The notes under the pieces are model-generated. The model was given only the letters and a program-made list of their open reading frames with translations. It was not told where the DNA came from and ran no database searches. A stretch of 64,000 bases of DNA, from NCBI GenBank assembly GCA_964348095.1, contig CAYGBK010000011.1, positions 10,681 through 74,680 of the forward strand, read 5' to 3'. This document shows positions 16,026 to 25,891 of the stretch, piece by piece. Source of the DNA: WVXP01 sp964348095. Its GTDB lineage: Bacteria; Desulfobacterota; BSN033; WVXP01. A program made the position numbers and the translations under genes. Every line of letters starts with the position of its first letter. Within the stretch, counting starts at the first letter, position 1.

Positions 16026-17261
16026 ATGGCACTGGTTGTACAAAAGTACGGTGGAACCTCTGTCGGTGACGTTGATAAGATCAAGAATGTTGCTCGTCGG
16101 GTCATCGAAACCAAGGGGAAGGGCAACGATGTGATTGTTGTGGTGTCCGCCATGGCTGGAGATACCGATCGCCTTCTCGAACTGGCCCATGAGACGGTTG
16201 CCACGCCAGATGAGCGAGAAGTTGATGTCCTCATCTCTACAGGGGAACAAGTCTCTGTTGCTCTTCTGTCTTTGGCCCTCAAATCAATGGGACAAGAGGC
16301 TCTGTCTTTTCTAGGGTTTCAAATACCGATTCACACAGACAGCTCTTACGGAAAGGCGAGAATCAGCCACATCGATTCAGACAGGGTTGTCGAAGCCCTT
16401 AAAGCCGGAAAGGTTGTCGTTGTCGCTGGCTTTCAGGGTGTGGACATGAACAACAGCATTACGACGCTTGGGAGAGGCGGTTCTGACACCACAGCAGTTG
16501 CTATCGCGGCCGCCGTGAAAGCAGACGTCTGCGAAATCTATACGGATGTAGAGGGTGTGTACACCACGGATCCGAGCATCTGTGATAAGGCACGAAAACT
16601 AACCAGGATATCTTATGAAGAGATGATGGAGATGGCAAGCCTGGGTGCCAAGGTCTTGCAAATTCGGTCTGTTGCATTTGCAATGAGATACAACGTACCC
16701 ATTCATGTTCGGTCTTCATTCAATGATCAGGTGGGAACCATGGTCTGCATGGAGGACAAGGAAATGGAAAAAGTACTGGTGTCCGGCGTAACTTACAACA
16801 AAGGGGAAGCCAAGCTGACAGTGACTAGAGTGCCTGATCGACCTGGGATTGCCGCGACTCTTTTTGGCGCTCTTGCCGATGAAAACGTTATGGTCGACAT
16901 GATCATTCAAAACGTCAGCCAGCAAGGATACACCGACGTCACCTTCACCGTCCCCAAGACAGATGCGCGTAAAGCGCTCCCGGCTGCGCAGAAGGTGGCT
17001 GCAGAGATCAAAGCCGGTGATGTTCTTATCGATGAGGACATTGCCAAGATTTCCATTGTAGGAACAGGCATGAGGAGTCACTGGGGGGTCGCCTCATCAA
17101 TGTTTAGTGCCTTGGCCAAGGAAAACATCAACATTCAGATGATCAGTACATCAGAGATCAGAATCTCCTGCGTCATCGAATCGAAATACGCCGAACTGGC
17201 TGTGAGAGCCCTTCACGACGCCTTTCAGCTCGAAAAGGAGCAAATAAAAGAGGAAAACTGA
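16026..17261 (+). CDS. lysC: Aspartate kinase
   Basis: A 411-residue monofunctional aspartokinase: phosphorylates aspartate in the lysine, threonine and methionine pathway. It begins MALVVQKYGGTSVGD, has the STGEQVS and GRGGSDTTAVAIA motifs and the TDVEGVYTTDPSI loop, then two ACT domains (about 265-410) that bind feedback inhibitors. ATG 16026 is preferred over the open upstream frame (to 15912) because GGAGGGAGA lies just before it and it gives the family N terminus. cimA starts three bases after its stop. Confidence 0.95.
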   Translation: MALVVQKYGGTSVGDVDKIKNVARRVIETKGKGNDVIVVVSAMAGDTDRLLELAHETVATPDEREVDVLISTGEQVSVALLSLALKSMGQEALSFLGFQIPIHTDSSYGKARISHIDSDRVVEALKAGKVVVVAGFQGVDMNNSITTLGRGGSDTTAVAIAAAVKADVCEIYTDVEGVYTTDPSICDKARKLTRISYEEMMEMASLGAKVLQIRSVAFAMRYNVPIHVRSSFNDQVGTMVCMEDKEMEKVLVSGVTYNKGEAKLTVTRVPDRPGIAATLFGALADENVMVDMIIQNVSQQGYTDVTFTVPKTDARKALPAAQKVAAEIKAGDVLIDEDIAKISIVGTGMRSHWGVASSMFSALAKENINIQMISTSEIRISCVIESKYAELAVRALHDAFQLEKEQIKEEN

Positions 17262-17264
17262 CCA

Positions 17265-18854
17265 ATGGAGAAAATTAGGATTTATGACACAACACTCAGA
17301 GACGGGACCCAAGCCGAGGATATTGCATTCTCGGCGGAAGACAAAGTGAGAATCGCCAGAGAACTCGACGAACTCGGTGTCCACTATGTTGAAGGCGGTT
17401 GGCCGGGAGCCAACCCCAAGGATTCCCAGTTCTTCCGCGAAATAACTCAGGTCCCCCTGAAACACGTGCGGGTTACGGCCTTTGGCAGTACTTGTCGGCC
17501 CGGTAGCCGTCCGGAGAAGGATCGCAACATCAAAACGCTCCTCGAGATGGGTACCCCGGTCGTGACCGTTTTTGGAAAGTCATGGGACGTCCACCCCAGG
17601 GATGTCATGAAAATCACTCTGGATGAGAATCTTGACATGATCTATCGATCCGTTGAATTCTTACGAAAGAGAACCGACGAGGTCATATACGATGCGGAGC
17701 ATTTTTTTGATGGATATAAGTCAGATCCCGACTATGCCCTAACCACGATCGGACGGGCACAAGAGGCCGGGGCTGATTGTATTGTCCTGTGCGACACAAA
17801 CGGGGGAACCTTGCCCTGGGAGCTCGAGGATATCATCAAATCTGTGCAGGCTCACATCTCAACCCCTCTCGGAATCCACATCCACAACGACTCCGATATG
17901 GCCGTAGCAAACACCATCCTGGCCGTTCGCAGAGGCATCCGTCACGTGCAAGGAACGGTAAATGGGTATGGAGAACGCTGCGGCAACGCCGACCTCTGTT
18001 CAATCATTCCAGCTTTGAAACTAAAGCTTGGCCTCGACTGTATCTCGGACGACCAGCTGAAGAAACTTCGAGAGATTTCAAGATTCGTTTACGAACTGGC
18101 CAACATTCCGCCCAACAAGCACCAGCCCTATGTCGGTGATAGCGCCTTCGCCCACAAGGGAGGAATTCATATCAGTGCAATTCGGAAGAGCCCGCTCACA
18201 TATGAACACATCCGCCCCGATCTTGTCGGAAATCAGCAAAGGGTATTGGTGTCCGATCAAAGCGGCCAAAGCGCTATTCTGGCCAAGGCCGCAGAATACC
18301 ACATAGACCTCAAAGGCAAGGATCAGGTAACTCAAAAAATTCTCTCTGACCTCAAAGAACTCGAAAACAAGGGATTTCAATTCGAAGGGGCGGAAGGATC
18401 ATTTGAGATACTGATGAAAAAGGCTTTGGGAAAGTACAGGCGGTTTTTTGAATTGCAGGGATTCCGCGTGATCGTTGAAAAGAAAGCAGAAGACGAGCCG
18501 CCCATTTCTGAGGCCATAATAATGATCAAGGTCGGAGAGCGAGTCGAGCACACGGCGGCCTTGGGAAACGGTCCCGTCGACGCACTCGACAACGCTCTAC
18601 GCAAGGCTTTGGAGAAACTCTACCCGGAACTCAAAGAAGTCAAATTGGTGGACTTCAAGGTGAGAATCCTTTCGAGTATCCACGGCACCAAAGCGACCAC
18701 CCGTGTTCTCATCGAATCTCAGGACCTCCACGACAAGTGGGGAACCGTCGGAGTATCAGAGAACATCATTCAGGCTAGCTGGCAGGCCCTCGTAGACAGC
18801 ATTGAATATAAACTGCTCAAGGATCACAAGGGGAAATCAGGTGAATTGCCCTGA
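17265..18854 (+). CDS. cimA: Citramalate synthase
   Basis: A 529-residue member of the LeuA/homocitrate-synthase family in the CimA clade. It condenses acetyl-CoA with pyruvate to (R)-citramalate for threonine-independent isoleucine synthesis. TIM-barrel motifs: RIYDTTLRDGTQAEDIAFS at the N terminus, CDTNGGTLPWE, and the metal-binding GIHIHNDSDMAVANT. VQGTVNGYGERCGNADL follows. The last ~130 residues form the LeuA-type dimerisation/regulatory domain. It is coupled to lysC with a 3-bp gap, consistent with a branched-chain/aspartate-family amino acid operon. Confidence 0.93.
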   Translation: MEKIRIYDTTLRDGTQAEDIAFSAEDKVRIARELDELGVHYVEGGWPGANPKDSQFFREITQVPLKHVRVTAFGSTCRPGSRPEKDRNIKTLLEMGTPVVTVFGKSWDVHPRDVMKITLDENLDMIYRSVEFLRKRTDEVIYDAEHFFDGYKSDPDYALTTIGRAQEAGADCIVLCDTNGGTLPWELEDIIKSVQAHISTPLGIHIHNDSDMAVANTILAVRRGIRHVQGTVNGYGERCGNADLCSIIPALKLKLGLDCISDDQLKKLREISRFVYELANIPPNKHQPYVGDSAFAHKGGIHISAIRKSPLTYEHIRPDLVGNQQRVLVSDQSGQSAILAKAAEYHIDLKGKDQVTQKILSDLKELENKGFQFEGAEGSFEILMKKALGKYRRFFELQGFRVIVEKKAEDEPPISEAIIMIKVGERVEHTAALGNGPVDALDNALRKALEKLYPELKEVKLVDFKVRILSSIHGTKATTRVLIESQDLHDKWGTVGVSENIIQASWQALVDSIEYKLLKDHKGKSGELP

Positions 18855-18896
18855 GGCATCAGTTCAGGCGAGCACAAAGAGATAGGATCAAGATCC

Positions 18897-19502
18897 TTGT
18901 TCACGGAAAAAAGAAGCAGATGGGTCCTTCAGCCAGGGCAGACGACCTTTCTCGCCGTTCTGCTCTTAGTTCTCCTCTTCTCTTTATGGATAAGAAACCG
19001 TTTTGCTCTTCTCCCATGGCAGGACACGGAGAGGGCGACCCCTGTCCCATTGAATTCTTTTGTTGTCGAGGTCGATGGAGACCTTGTCTCCCCGGGCATC
19101 TACACCTTTCCAGAGCCGGTTCAACCTGAAGAAGTTCTTGCAAAAGCACGGGTGCCGGCTACCCTCATACCCAAAAATGTCCCGCCCACATCGTTTGAAT
19201 CGGGCACGACCATCACCGTCTTCCAAACGGGTCGCGGGCTCATAATCGATGCCAAACCAATGGAGCCTGCCAAGAGAATCCTCTATGGCATCCCCATCGA
19301 CCTAAACGAGATTCGGACCGAGGAGCTCGAACTTCTCCCTGGAATCGGGCCCACCCTCGCTCAGAGAATTGTCCTTTACCGAGAGGACAAAGGAAGATTC
19401 ACCCGGCTGGAAGAGCTACGCAACGTTTCAGGGATTGGCGGGAAGAAATTTGAATCCCTTCGGCGATACCTGACTGTCCAGAACCACAAACCTAACCCTT
19501 GA
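18897..19502 (+). CDS. ComEA-like DNA-binding protein (SLBB plus helix-hairpin-helix)
   Basis: A 201-residue membrane-anchored protein. A hydrophobic segment at about 17-34 anchors it. A soluble domain resembling SLBB (VEVDGDLVSPGIYTFP) follows near 55. The C-terminal ~65 residues are a (HhH)2 DNA-binding unit: IDLNEIRTEELELLPGIGP and LEELRNVSGIGGKKFE. This is the ComEA layout, which in competent bacteria receives incoming DNA outside the membrane. Here it may serve DNA uptake or another role. TTG start with AGGATC upstream. Its stop overlaps the convergent gcdA stop by 11 bp. Confidence 0.8.
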   Translation: MFTEKRSRWVLQPGQTTFLAVLLLVLLFSLWIRNRFALLPWQDTERATPVPLNSFVVEVDGDLVSPGIYTFPEPVQPEEVLAKARVPATLIPKNVPPTSFESGTTITVFQTGRGLIIDAKPMEPAKRILYGIPIDLNEIRTEELELLPGIGPTLAQRIVLYREDKGRFTRLEELRNVSGIGGKKFESLRRYLTVQNHKPNP

Positions 19503-21225
19503 TGATCCGTGGTAGCATCACGTGATGGTGTGGGCAGATCGACTTTGGATTCTGATAAGCCGCCCCTGTAAAGGCGACCATGTATTTTCTAATATCGGCG
19601 AAGGAGACCACTTCATCGACGAACCCGACCTTTGCACAATAGGCTGGTCGCGATTTCTCGTGATAGTCTTTCGCCAAGGCGTTCATCTTGTCAATCACAG
19701 GTTTCAGAGGATTGCCTGCGTCCTTTTCCTTGACGAGCCTCCTTGAAAATGAGGCCACCGCAGCGGTCTCACCATGCATCACATAGATCTCCGTGGTCGG
19801 TGTGCCCAGAGTAAACGCATTGTGGTTGTTCGCTGTTGGGCCTCCCATGATGTAATGGGCCGCTGCAGTTCCTTTCCTCAAAACGACCAGCATCATCGGC
19901 ACGTCCGTCTGCTCTATAGAGTAGATAAGAGATTGTCCCAATCCTAAGAGCTCGGCTTTCTCTGCAAGGTCACCCACGTCGATTCCACTCGTATCTTGAA
20001 ACCAGACGATGGGAATCCTGTCCCGTCCGCAATGGGTCACGAATTCGTTCATCTTGACGAGACCCTGACGATAGAGCTTACCCCCGATCCCAGGGTAAGG
20101 GGCATATTCAGGATATCCTTTCGGTAAGAATCCTTGCCGATTTCCAATGATTCCGACCAGAAAGCCATCAACTTTTGCAAGCCCCGTGTAGACCTCGGGG
20201 CCGTACTGCGGTCTGAACTCCATATGCTCGCTATTGTCACTCAGCCTGGCCAACACCTCATCGAAGTCATAGGCTGCCTTCTGGCTGAAAGGGATCAGCC
20301 TATCCACCTCCTCAGGTGAGAATTTCGGCTCTTTGGGTTCTGCCACCCTGAAGAACCTGGGGTTGTAAGCGGGCAGGTCTTTCATATGCTCTTTCAACGC
20401 ATCCAGAACCCCCTCCTCGGCCTCATACACCTCGCTGAAAAACCCTGTTTCGTTGTAGTGGATCTCAACGCGCCCCGGGGGAGCGGCCTTGAATTTCTTG
20501 GTCGCCTCAATAATCTGTTCGGCTCCCTCTTCATCGAAGAACCCCTTTGGGCTCATTCCGCTGACAATGCCACCTCCGCCGACGGCGATATTACACTTGC
20601 TGTGGGCAATGAGGTATGTTGGGCTTATCCCCTGATACCCGCCGCCAGCAGGATTTGTGCCCCAGATACCCGCCAGGACTGGAACCCCAAGCTTCTCCAG
20701 CTCGGCATGCCTGAAAAAGGTTGTCCCACTGCCCCTCCGATTGGCATAAACCTTTTCCTGCTCGGTCAATTTCACACCACTACAATTGACCAACCAGACG
20801 AGGGGAATATGGAGCCGCTTTGCTAGGTCGGTGACACGAAGAATGTTCTCCGCCTGGCCCGCAATCCACGCCCCTGCGACAACCTTGTTATCAAAACCGA
20901 TAATGACGGCCCATTTCCCGCTGATCTTCCCCAGACCGTCGACCACCCCAGTTGTCCCAGAATCTTCATCCATGGGATCAAACAGCGTGTGAAGAGGGCA
21001 CCAGGTCCCTGGATCCACGAGATATTCGAGCCGTTCATAAACTGTCCATTCTCCCCTCGCATGGAGCTTCTCCGCAGGAAGGCCTGCCTTCTTGACACGG
21101 TCAACCTCTTTTGCAAGCGATTTTTCAACCGCTTTTATGTTCTTAACACTCTCTTCGCTCTGTTTAATCTGCCCCTTGGTCAAGGGTTTTCCCAATTCTG
21201 TCATTTTTTCAAAATACGGTCTCAT
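19492..21225 (-). CDS. gcdA: Glutaconyl-CoA decarboxylase alpha subunit
   Basis: A 577-residue biotin-dependent carboxyltransferase that closely follows the Acidaminococcus GcdA pattern as recalled: GKPLTKG near the start, RGEWTVYERLEYLVDPG, LVNCSGVKLTEQEKVY, GTNPAGGGYQGISPT, IGGKLYRQGLVKMNEFVT, QDTSGIDVGDLAEKAELLG, and the C-terminal AAYQNPKSICPHHH. It transfers the carboxyl group of glutaconyl-CoA to biotin in the sodium-pumping decarboxylase used in glutamate, benzoate or crotonate metabolism. GGGAGGG precedes the ATG at 21225. The beta, gamma and biotin-carrier subunits are absent from the window, so it is either an isolated subunit gene or split from its partners. Confidence 0.85.
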   Translation of the reverse strand: MRPYFEKMTELGKPLTKGQIKQSEESVKNIKAVEKSLAKEVDRVKKAGLPAEKLHARGEWTVYERLEYLVDPGTWCPLHTLFDPMDEDSGTTGVVDGLGKISGKWAVIIGFDNKVVAGAWIAGQAENILRVTDLAKRLHIPLVWLVNCSGVKLTEQEKVYANRRGSGTTFFRHAELEKLGVPVLAGIWGTNPAGGGYQGISPTYLIAHSKCNIAVGGGGIVSGMSPKGFFDEEGAEQIIEATKKFKAAPPGRVEIHYNETGFFSEVYEAEEGVLDALKEHMKDLPAYNPRFFRVAEPKEPKFSPEEVDRLIPFSQKAAYDFDEVLARLSDNSEHMEFRPQYGPEVYTGLAKVDGFLVGIIGNRQGFLPKGYPEYAPYPGIGGKLYRQGLVKMNEFVTHCGRDRIPIVWFQDTSGIDVGDLAEKAELLGLGQSLIYSIEQTDVPMMLVVLRKGTAAAHYIMGGPTANNHNAFTLGTPTTEIYVMHGETAAVASFSRRLVKEKDAGNPLKPVIDKMNALAKDYHEKSRPAYCAKVGFVDEVVSFADIRKYMVAFTGAAYQNPKSICPHHHVMLPRIIKG

Positions 21226-21475
21226 CAAACTTCCCTCCCAGTCTTCTTCGTATACCGGCCTATTGAAGAGTTACGCTAGCCTGTATATATTGACATCGTT
21301 AGAAGCTCCAGAACAGCTTGTTACACATATCACAAAGTCATCTATCATACCAGATTTGAAACTTCAAGGAGAAAATTCTTCGAGGAGTTTCCTGACCGTT
21401 GTGGGCACTCATGCCTCTAAGGGATGTGTGCGGAGCAATGGGGTCAGTACTGCCCGGACCGTTCCGAAACTGTTA

Positions 21476-21987
21476 AGAGCACTTCGGTCATGGCTTTGCA
21501 AGAGTGGGTTGCCAGAAAGTGGAAAGGGAAGCTCTGAGTGCGAATCAAGATTTTTTCGGCAAGAATATCCTAGCACAGTGGACGCCTCCACAATCTCTCA
21601 CAGAGCACACGGAGCCTCAGAGAGAACTTCTTCTGGATTGGTGAGAGGCCAATCCAGAGGAAATCACTTGGCCTAATTTTTCCTCTCAAAAAATTAGGCC
21701 AAAAGCCTGTTCTATTGATCATCATACTCGGCGAACTCTGAGAGCTCAAGCGATCCCTCGCAGATTTCTGTGGGGGAGAGCCGGCGAGAGAAACTAGTGC
21801 TTTAATGGAAGTCCGCTTTCATCAGACAAAAAGGCAGGAAGGGAATTCGGGCAATAGCCCGTCCCCATGTGCCCGTCCAAGGGCGGTAAGAGCATCAAAG
21901 GGAGTACAGGGGGATCGAAGGGATATGAGGGATCTACCAAAAGGCAAAGAACTGTGTTGAGACATTAGAGGTTTAGAAATCTCCTTT
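21476..21987 (+). repeat. Dispersed ~510-bp non-coding repeat, copy 2
   Basis: Same element and orientation as 1850-2357, with most bases shared in the core and short indels in the 3' third. It fills most of the 845-bp gap between gcdA and the radical SAM gene. The rest of that gap shows no gene. Frames in the two copies are not conserved relative to each other. Confidence 0.8.
21630..21702 (+). ncRNA. Two adjacent hairpins with complementary loops (copy 2)
   Basis: Counterpart of 2005-2077. Hairpin 1 is 21630-21660 (loop TGAGAGG, 21642-21648) and hairpin 2 is 21668-21702 (loop CCTCTC, 21682-21687). Relative to copy 1, one C-to-T in stem 1 gives a wobble pair and one G-to-A in stem 2 turns a wobble into a Watson-Crick pair, so both stems are kept. 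Confidence 0.5.
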
Positions 21988-22073
21988 TTTAAAACTCAGG
22001 AAATTCTTCAAAGATTCTCTGGGCTCTGGGCGTTTTCTTCCAGTAAACGGCATTTCGAGCGGTAGAGGCAAAC

Positions 22074-22805
22074 ATGTACGACCCACTCTCTCTGTCCAAA
22101 AGAATCGAATCCTTTGTCTGCAGAGGGAGCCGTCGAAAATACTACCGCTTCCGACCGGCAGGCTTCTATGGCGGCATCTCAACCGCAGATTGTGTGGGGT
22201 GTTGCCTCAGGTGTCGCTTCTGTTGGGCCCTGAATATCATAGACAAACCACGAAAGGTCGGCCAGTTCTACTCGCCGATTCAGGTCGGCGACCGCCTTGT
22301 CCGGATTGCGCGACAGAAGAGATTCCACCGGGTGCGCATGAGTGGCAACGAACCGACAATTGGTCGAGATCATCTTCTGGAGGTTCTCGAAGTGATCCCT
22401 CGGGACCTCCTTTTTATCCTCGAAACCAACGGGATTCTTATCGGGGCAGACCCCTCGTATGCACGGGCTCTTGCCCGGTACCCGAATCTTCGGGTGAGGG
22501 TAAGCTTGAAAGGGGCAAATCGCGGAGAGTTTCAGAAGCTCACGGCTGCCAAAGCTGAGGCCTTTGATCTTCAGATCGCCGCATTAGAAAACCTTTTGGA
22601 GCAGGGTGTACTGTGTTATCCGGCAGCAATGGCGAGTTTTTCGAACCGAAGGAGCCTGGATGAGCTAAGAGACAGGCTCGGACGGCTAAGAGCCGATTTC
22701 TATGATCTTGAAACAGAAGAAGTCGAGTGCTATCCCCGGGTCCAGGAGGAACTCGACAAGGCGGGTTTGGTGCCAAGAGAAGTCATCGGCGGTTCATCGG
22801 GGTGA
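22074..22805 (+). CDS. Radical SAM protein
   Basis: A 243-residue protein with the radical SAM cluster motif CxxxCxxC at C43-C47-C50 (within CVGCCLRCRFCW). The SAM-binding region follows (RMSGNEPTIGRDHLLEVLE, then LETNGILIG), as in the pyruvate-formate-lyase-activase branch. No extra Fe-S domain or SPASM domain is seen, and the substrate is unknown. The protein is short, as in activase-like members. It stands alone after repeat copy 2 and converges on the PilZ gene with a 5-bp gap. Confidence 0.82.
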   Translation: MYDPLSLSKRIESFVCRGSRRKYYRFRPAGFYGGISTADCVGCCLRCRFCWALNIIDKPRKVGQFYSPIQVGDRLVRIARQKRFHRVRMSGNEPTIGRDHLLEVLEVIPRDLLFILETNGILIGADPSYARALARYPNLRVRVSLKGANRGEFQKLTAAKAEAFDLQIAALENLLEQGVLCYPAAMASFSNRRSLDELRDRLGRLRADFYDLETEEVECYPRVQEELDKAGLVPREVIGGSSG

Positions 22806-22810
22806 GCCAT

Positions 22811-23239
22811 TTAGGTCTTGAGCTTTTTGAAATAATCGTCCCACCACGTTCTCGATTCCGAATCCATCTTCTTTAGAAAAACCCCTGCCTCCAACTGATA
22901 TGGCTCCTGCCCTGTGTACCACAACTTGAACCATCTCAGATGTCCTTCTGCCCGAATCATTTTCCCATCGAGTTCAATGTCGAGGTCGACCACGAACGCC
23001 TGGCCATCCTTCCGGGTATGGGCAAAGAAAGATGCCACATCATCGTGGAGGGGATTCGCTTTGACCAAGAGCCCCTCAAAAGAGATATCCCCGGTCCTTC
23101 CACTGATGTTCCTTCCTGTCCCTGAAATCCTTCGATCCTTTGGGCGGTCCTTGTCGCCACCCCAAATAGAAAAGAACACATTCAATGAAACTGGATATCT
23201 CGGATGTTTTCTTCTCTCCTGGAAAACCTTGTCAGACAT
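22811..23239 (-). CDS. PilZ-domain cyclic-di-GMP-binding protein
   Basis: A 142-residue single-domain protein. The two PilZ signatures are present: the N-terminal RRKHPRYPV (RxxxR, residues 9-17) and DISFEGLLV ((D/N)xSxxG) near 51. Both contact cyclic di-GMP. Such small receptors control motility or surface polysaccharide. The ATG at 23239 has AAAGGACGAGGG upstream and its own strong promoter. Confidence 0.85.
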   Translation of the reverse strand: MSDKVFQERRKHPRYPVSLNVFFSIWGGDKDRPKDRRISGTGRNISGRTGDISFEGLLVKANPLHDDVASFFAHTRKDGQAFVVDLDIELDGKMIRAEGHLRWFKLWYTGQEPYQLEAGVFLKKMDSESRTWWDDYFKKLKT

Positions 23240-23302
23240 GCCCTCGTCCTTTCTTTACCGACAGGAGATCCGACGGCTGTCTTTTTCTATTATCCCTACC
23301 GC

Positions 23303-23331
23303 AATATAAGTTAAACAACCCTGGCAGTCAA
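23303..23331 (-). promoter_or_regulatory. Sigma-70-type promoter of the PilZ gene
   Basis: On the minus strand TTGACT (23326-23331), 17-nt spacer, TATATT (23303-23308). Each box matches consensus in 5 of 6 positions. It lies about 65 bases before the PilZ ATG. The rest of the 318-bp gap between the PilZ gene and the hydroxylase gene shows nothing else. Confidence 0.6.
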
Positions 23332-23557
23332 ATAAAACCAACCATTGGGGTTGTGACCATGAACCCCCGCGCCAAATTAAGGTTGTGGCAAATTAGATGC
23401 CAGTCTCAAGACAGGGCATCGAAAACACCATCGTCTGGCCGCTTCCCCTTCGAAAAAGGTACGGTTTTTCTTAATCAGAGGCCGATGGGGACCGGTGCAG
23501 CAGACCTGACTGGTTGGTTCCACAATGACAACACAATGATAAGATGAGATGAGAATT

Positions 23558-25873
23558 CTAAACTTTTTTCAAGGCTTTGACTATCTTTTCGGGTGTTAGG
23601 GGCAGGTCAACAATTCTGACTCCCAAAGCGTCACACACCGCGTTTGCTATGGCTGGTGCCACAGAGACGCAGGAAGGCTCGCCTATGCCCTTGGCGCCAA
23701 ACGGCCCGACCCCGTCTCCTGATTCGAGTAATATTGTTTCAACGTCCGGGGCATCAAGGGAGGTCGCCACAATAAACTCAGAAAAAGAGGGGGTGAGAGT
23801 CTTCCCCCTGTCCAAGATAATCTCTTCGGTCAAGCCGTATCCCATACCATAAAGGGCACCGCCTTCGAGCTGTCCTTCCACGCTGAGGGGATTGATTGCC
23901 TGTCCCACGTCAAAACAGGAGACCAGCTTGAGGACTTTGACCTTTCCCGTTTCGACATCAACCGAGACTTCTGCGCCATGGGTCCCAAAGGTAAAATCTG
24001 CAAAAACCTGGCCCTGTCCGGTTTTGAAGTCGATCAACTCCCTGAAAGGGGCATTGAATTGTGCCACGTTGTACAGAGGAATTCCGTCAGCCGCACACGC
24101 CTTGACCACGCCGGCCAGTGTCAGAGACCGGCCCGGATCATCGCGGACGGTGATCTTCTTGTCCCCGATTTCGAGATCATCCGCCCTAGCCTCCAACATT
24201 GTCGCCGCCTTGGCCATCAGGTTCTTTCGTACTTCAGTCGCCGCCTTAAGCGTGGCGTTTCCAGACATGTAGAGTTGACGGGTTGCCGTCGTGGTACCAG
24301 CGAGCGGGGTCAACGCCGTGTCACCGAAAAAGACCTTGACCTCTGTCATGGGAACACCCAGTACCTCTGCCGCTATTTGGGCCAAAGACGAAGCCTGCCC
24401 GCCGCCGATATCCTGGACCCCGCACCGGACGGTAACGCTTCCGTCCATTTCTATACTGACATAGGACCGTGAGGTATCGTGGAGAAAGACCATCCGCCCA
24501 TAACTCGTCATGCTGGAAGCGATTCCCTGACCGACCTTCTCCGATGCAAATCCGGGCGCTGTCTTCTTCCCCAGGGCCGCCGTGGTTTTCTCTGCCGACT
24601 CAGGGAATGCCACATAATGATCTAGCACTCGCCCTGTGGCCATTGCCTCTCCCTTTCGCAGATAGTTCTTCTTCCGGATCTCCAGAGGCGAGAGATCGAG
24701 TCGCCGGGCAAGCTCATCCATCTGAGATTCATAGGCAAAGCAGATTTGGGGGCAGCCAAACCCACGATTGGCACTGGTGAAGGTGTTATTGGTCAATACA
24801 GTGGACGTATCGACCTTGACGTGGGGGATGTCGTATGGACCAGTTGCACTCACCGTCGAGTAAAGCAAGACCCAGGGGCTCAGATAGACATAGGCTCCGG
24901 CGTCTGAAATCAGTTCCGCCTCGAGGGCCATGAGTTTTCCATCCTTGGTCGCACCCGTTCGGTAAGTCATGACATAGGGATGCCGTTTGCTCGTCGCGAC
25001 GATGGCCTCTTCTCGGGTATAGGTTATCTTCACCGGTCTCTGCGTTTTCCAGGCAAGGAGGGCGAGATAGGTCTCTACCGTGATGTCCTCCTTGTTTCCG
25101 AATCCACCACCGACCATGGGCGCTATCACCCTGACCTTGTTGTGTGGAAGACCCAGTACGTCGGCAATTCCCCTAAAATGCTCAATGACCTGGGTCGATA
25201 CTCTGATGGTAATGACCCCGTCATCTTCTATCCAGCCGACACCGGAGTGGGGCTCAAGAAAGGCGTGGTCCACAAAGGGGACTCGGTATGTGTTCTCAAC
25301 GACAACATCAGAGCGGGAAAACCCCTCCTCGATGTCACCCTTCCTGACCTTGTAACTACAAATGACGTTACTTTCCCCCTCACCCACTTTATAGGCATCA
25401 GGTTTCATCGCCTCGATAGGATCGAAAACCCCAGGTAGGGGCTCGTAGCTGACCTTTATCGCTTTCACCGCTTCATCGGCGATCTCCTGGGTTTCGGCTG
25501 CGACAAGCGCAACGGCTTCCCCGAGAAACCTGACCTTTCCATTGGCCAGGACGCGGTAAAGGCCTTCAAAACCACCCACCTCGTGGGTTTGGCCAAAACG
25601 GGTCACTGTTTCGTTGTGTGGAATGTCTTCAGCCGTCATGACCGCCGCTACACCAGGAAGTTTTTCCGCTTCGGCGGTCTCTATCGACAGGATTCGTGCC
25701 GCGGGGTGCTCACTCCTCAAAACCTTCCCATAGAGCATCCCCTGGATAGCGTAGTCATCAGCGTATATTGTCTTCCCAAATGCCTTGTCCCGTGCATCGT
25801 GGCGGGGAAGGGGCTTCCCGATGACCCTGTATTCCGGCGACGTTGGCTCCCCGACAAGCTTCACATCAGACAT
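23558..25873 (-). CDS. Xanthine-dehydrogenase-family molybdopterin subunit (set 1)
   Basis: A 771-residue large subunit of a three-subunit molybdenum hydroxylase. It opens with the family segment VIGKPLPRHDARDKAFGKTIYADD, has the GGGFGNKED moco-contact region near 250 and GCPQICFAYESQMDELA, and the catalytic-Glu motif FGAKGIGEP near the C terminus. Such enzymes hydroxylate carbon next to nitrogen in heterocycles or oxidise aldehydes, using water. The substrate is not predictable. ATG 25873 has GGAGAG upstream. It is the last gene of an apparent operon with the FeS and FAD subunits, a corrinoid protein and MttB. Confidence 0.88.
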   Translation of the reverse strand: MSDVKLVGEPTSPEYRVIGKPLPRHDARDKAFGKTIYADDYAIQGMLYGKVLRSEHPAARILSIETAEAEKLPGVAAVMTAEDIPHNETVTRFGQTHEVGGFEGLYRVLANGKVRFLGEAVALVAAETQEIADEAVKAIKVSYEPLPGVFDPIEAMKPDAYKVGEGESNVICSYKVRKGDIEEGFSRSDVVVENTYRVPFVDHAFLEPHSGVGWIEDDGVITIRVSTQVIEHFRGIADVLGLPHNKVRVIAPMVGGGFGNKEDITVETYLALLAWKTQRPVKITYTREEAIVATSKRHPYVMTYRTGATKDGKLMALEAELISDAGAYVYLSPWVLLYSTVSATGPYDIPHVKVDTSTVLTNNTFTSANRGFGCPQICFAYESQMDELARRLDLSPLEIRKKNYLRKGEAMATGRVLDHYVAFPESAEKTTAALGKKTAPGFASEKVGQGIASSMTSYGRMVFLHDTSRSYVSIEMDGSVTVRCGVQDIGGGQASSLAQIAAEVLGVPMTEVKVFFGDTALTPLAGTTTATRQLYMSGNATLKAATEVRKNLMAKAATMLEARADDLEIGDKKITVRDDPGRSLTLAGVVKACAADGIPLYNVAQFNAPFRELIDFKTGQGQVFADFTFGTHGAEVSVDVETGKVKVLKLVSCFDVGQAINPLSVEGQLEGGALYGMGYGLTEEIILDRGKTLTPSFSEFIVATSLDAPDVETILLESGDGVGPFGAKGIGEPSCVSVAPAIANAVCDALGVRIVDLPLTPEKIVKALKKV

Positions 25874-25891
25874 AATCAATCTCTCCTGAGC

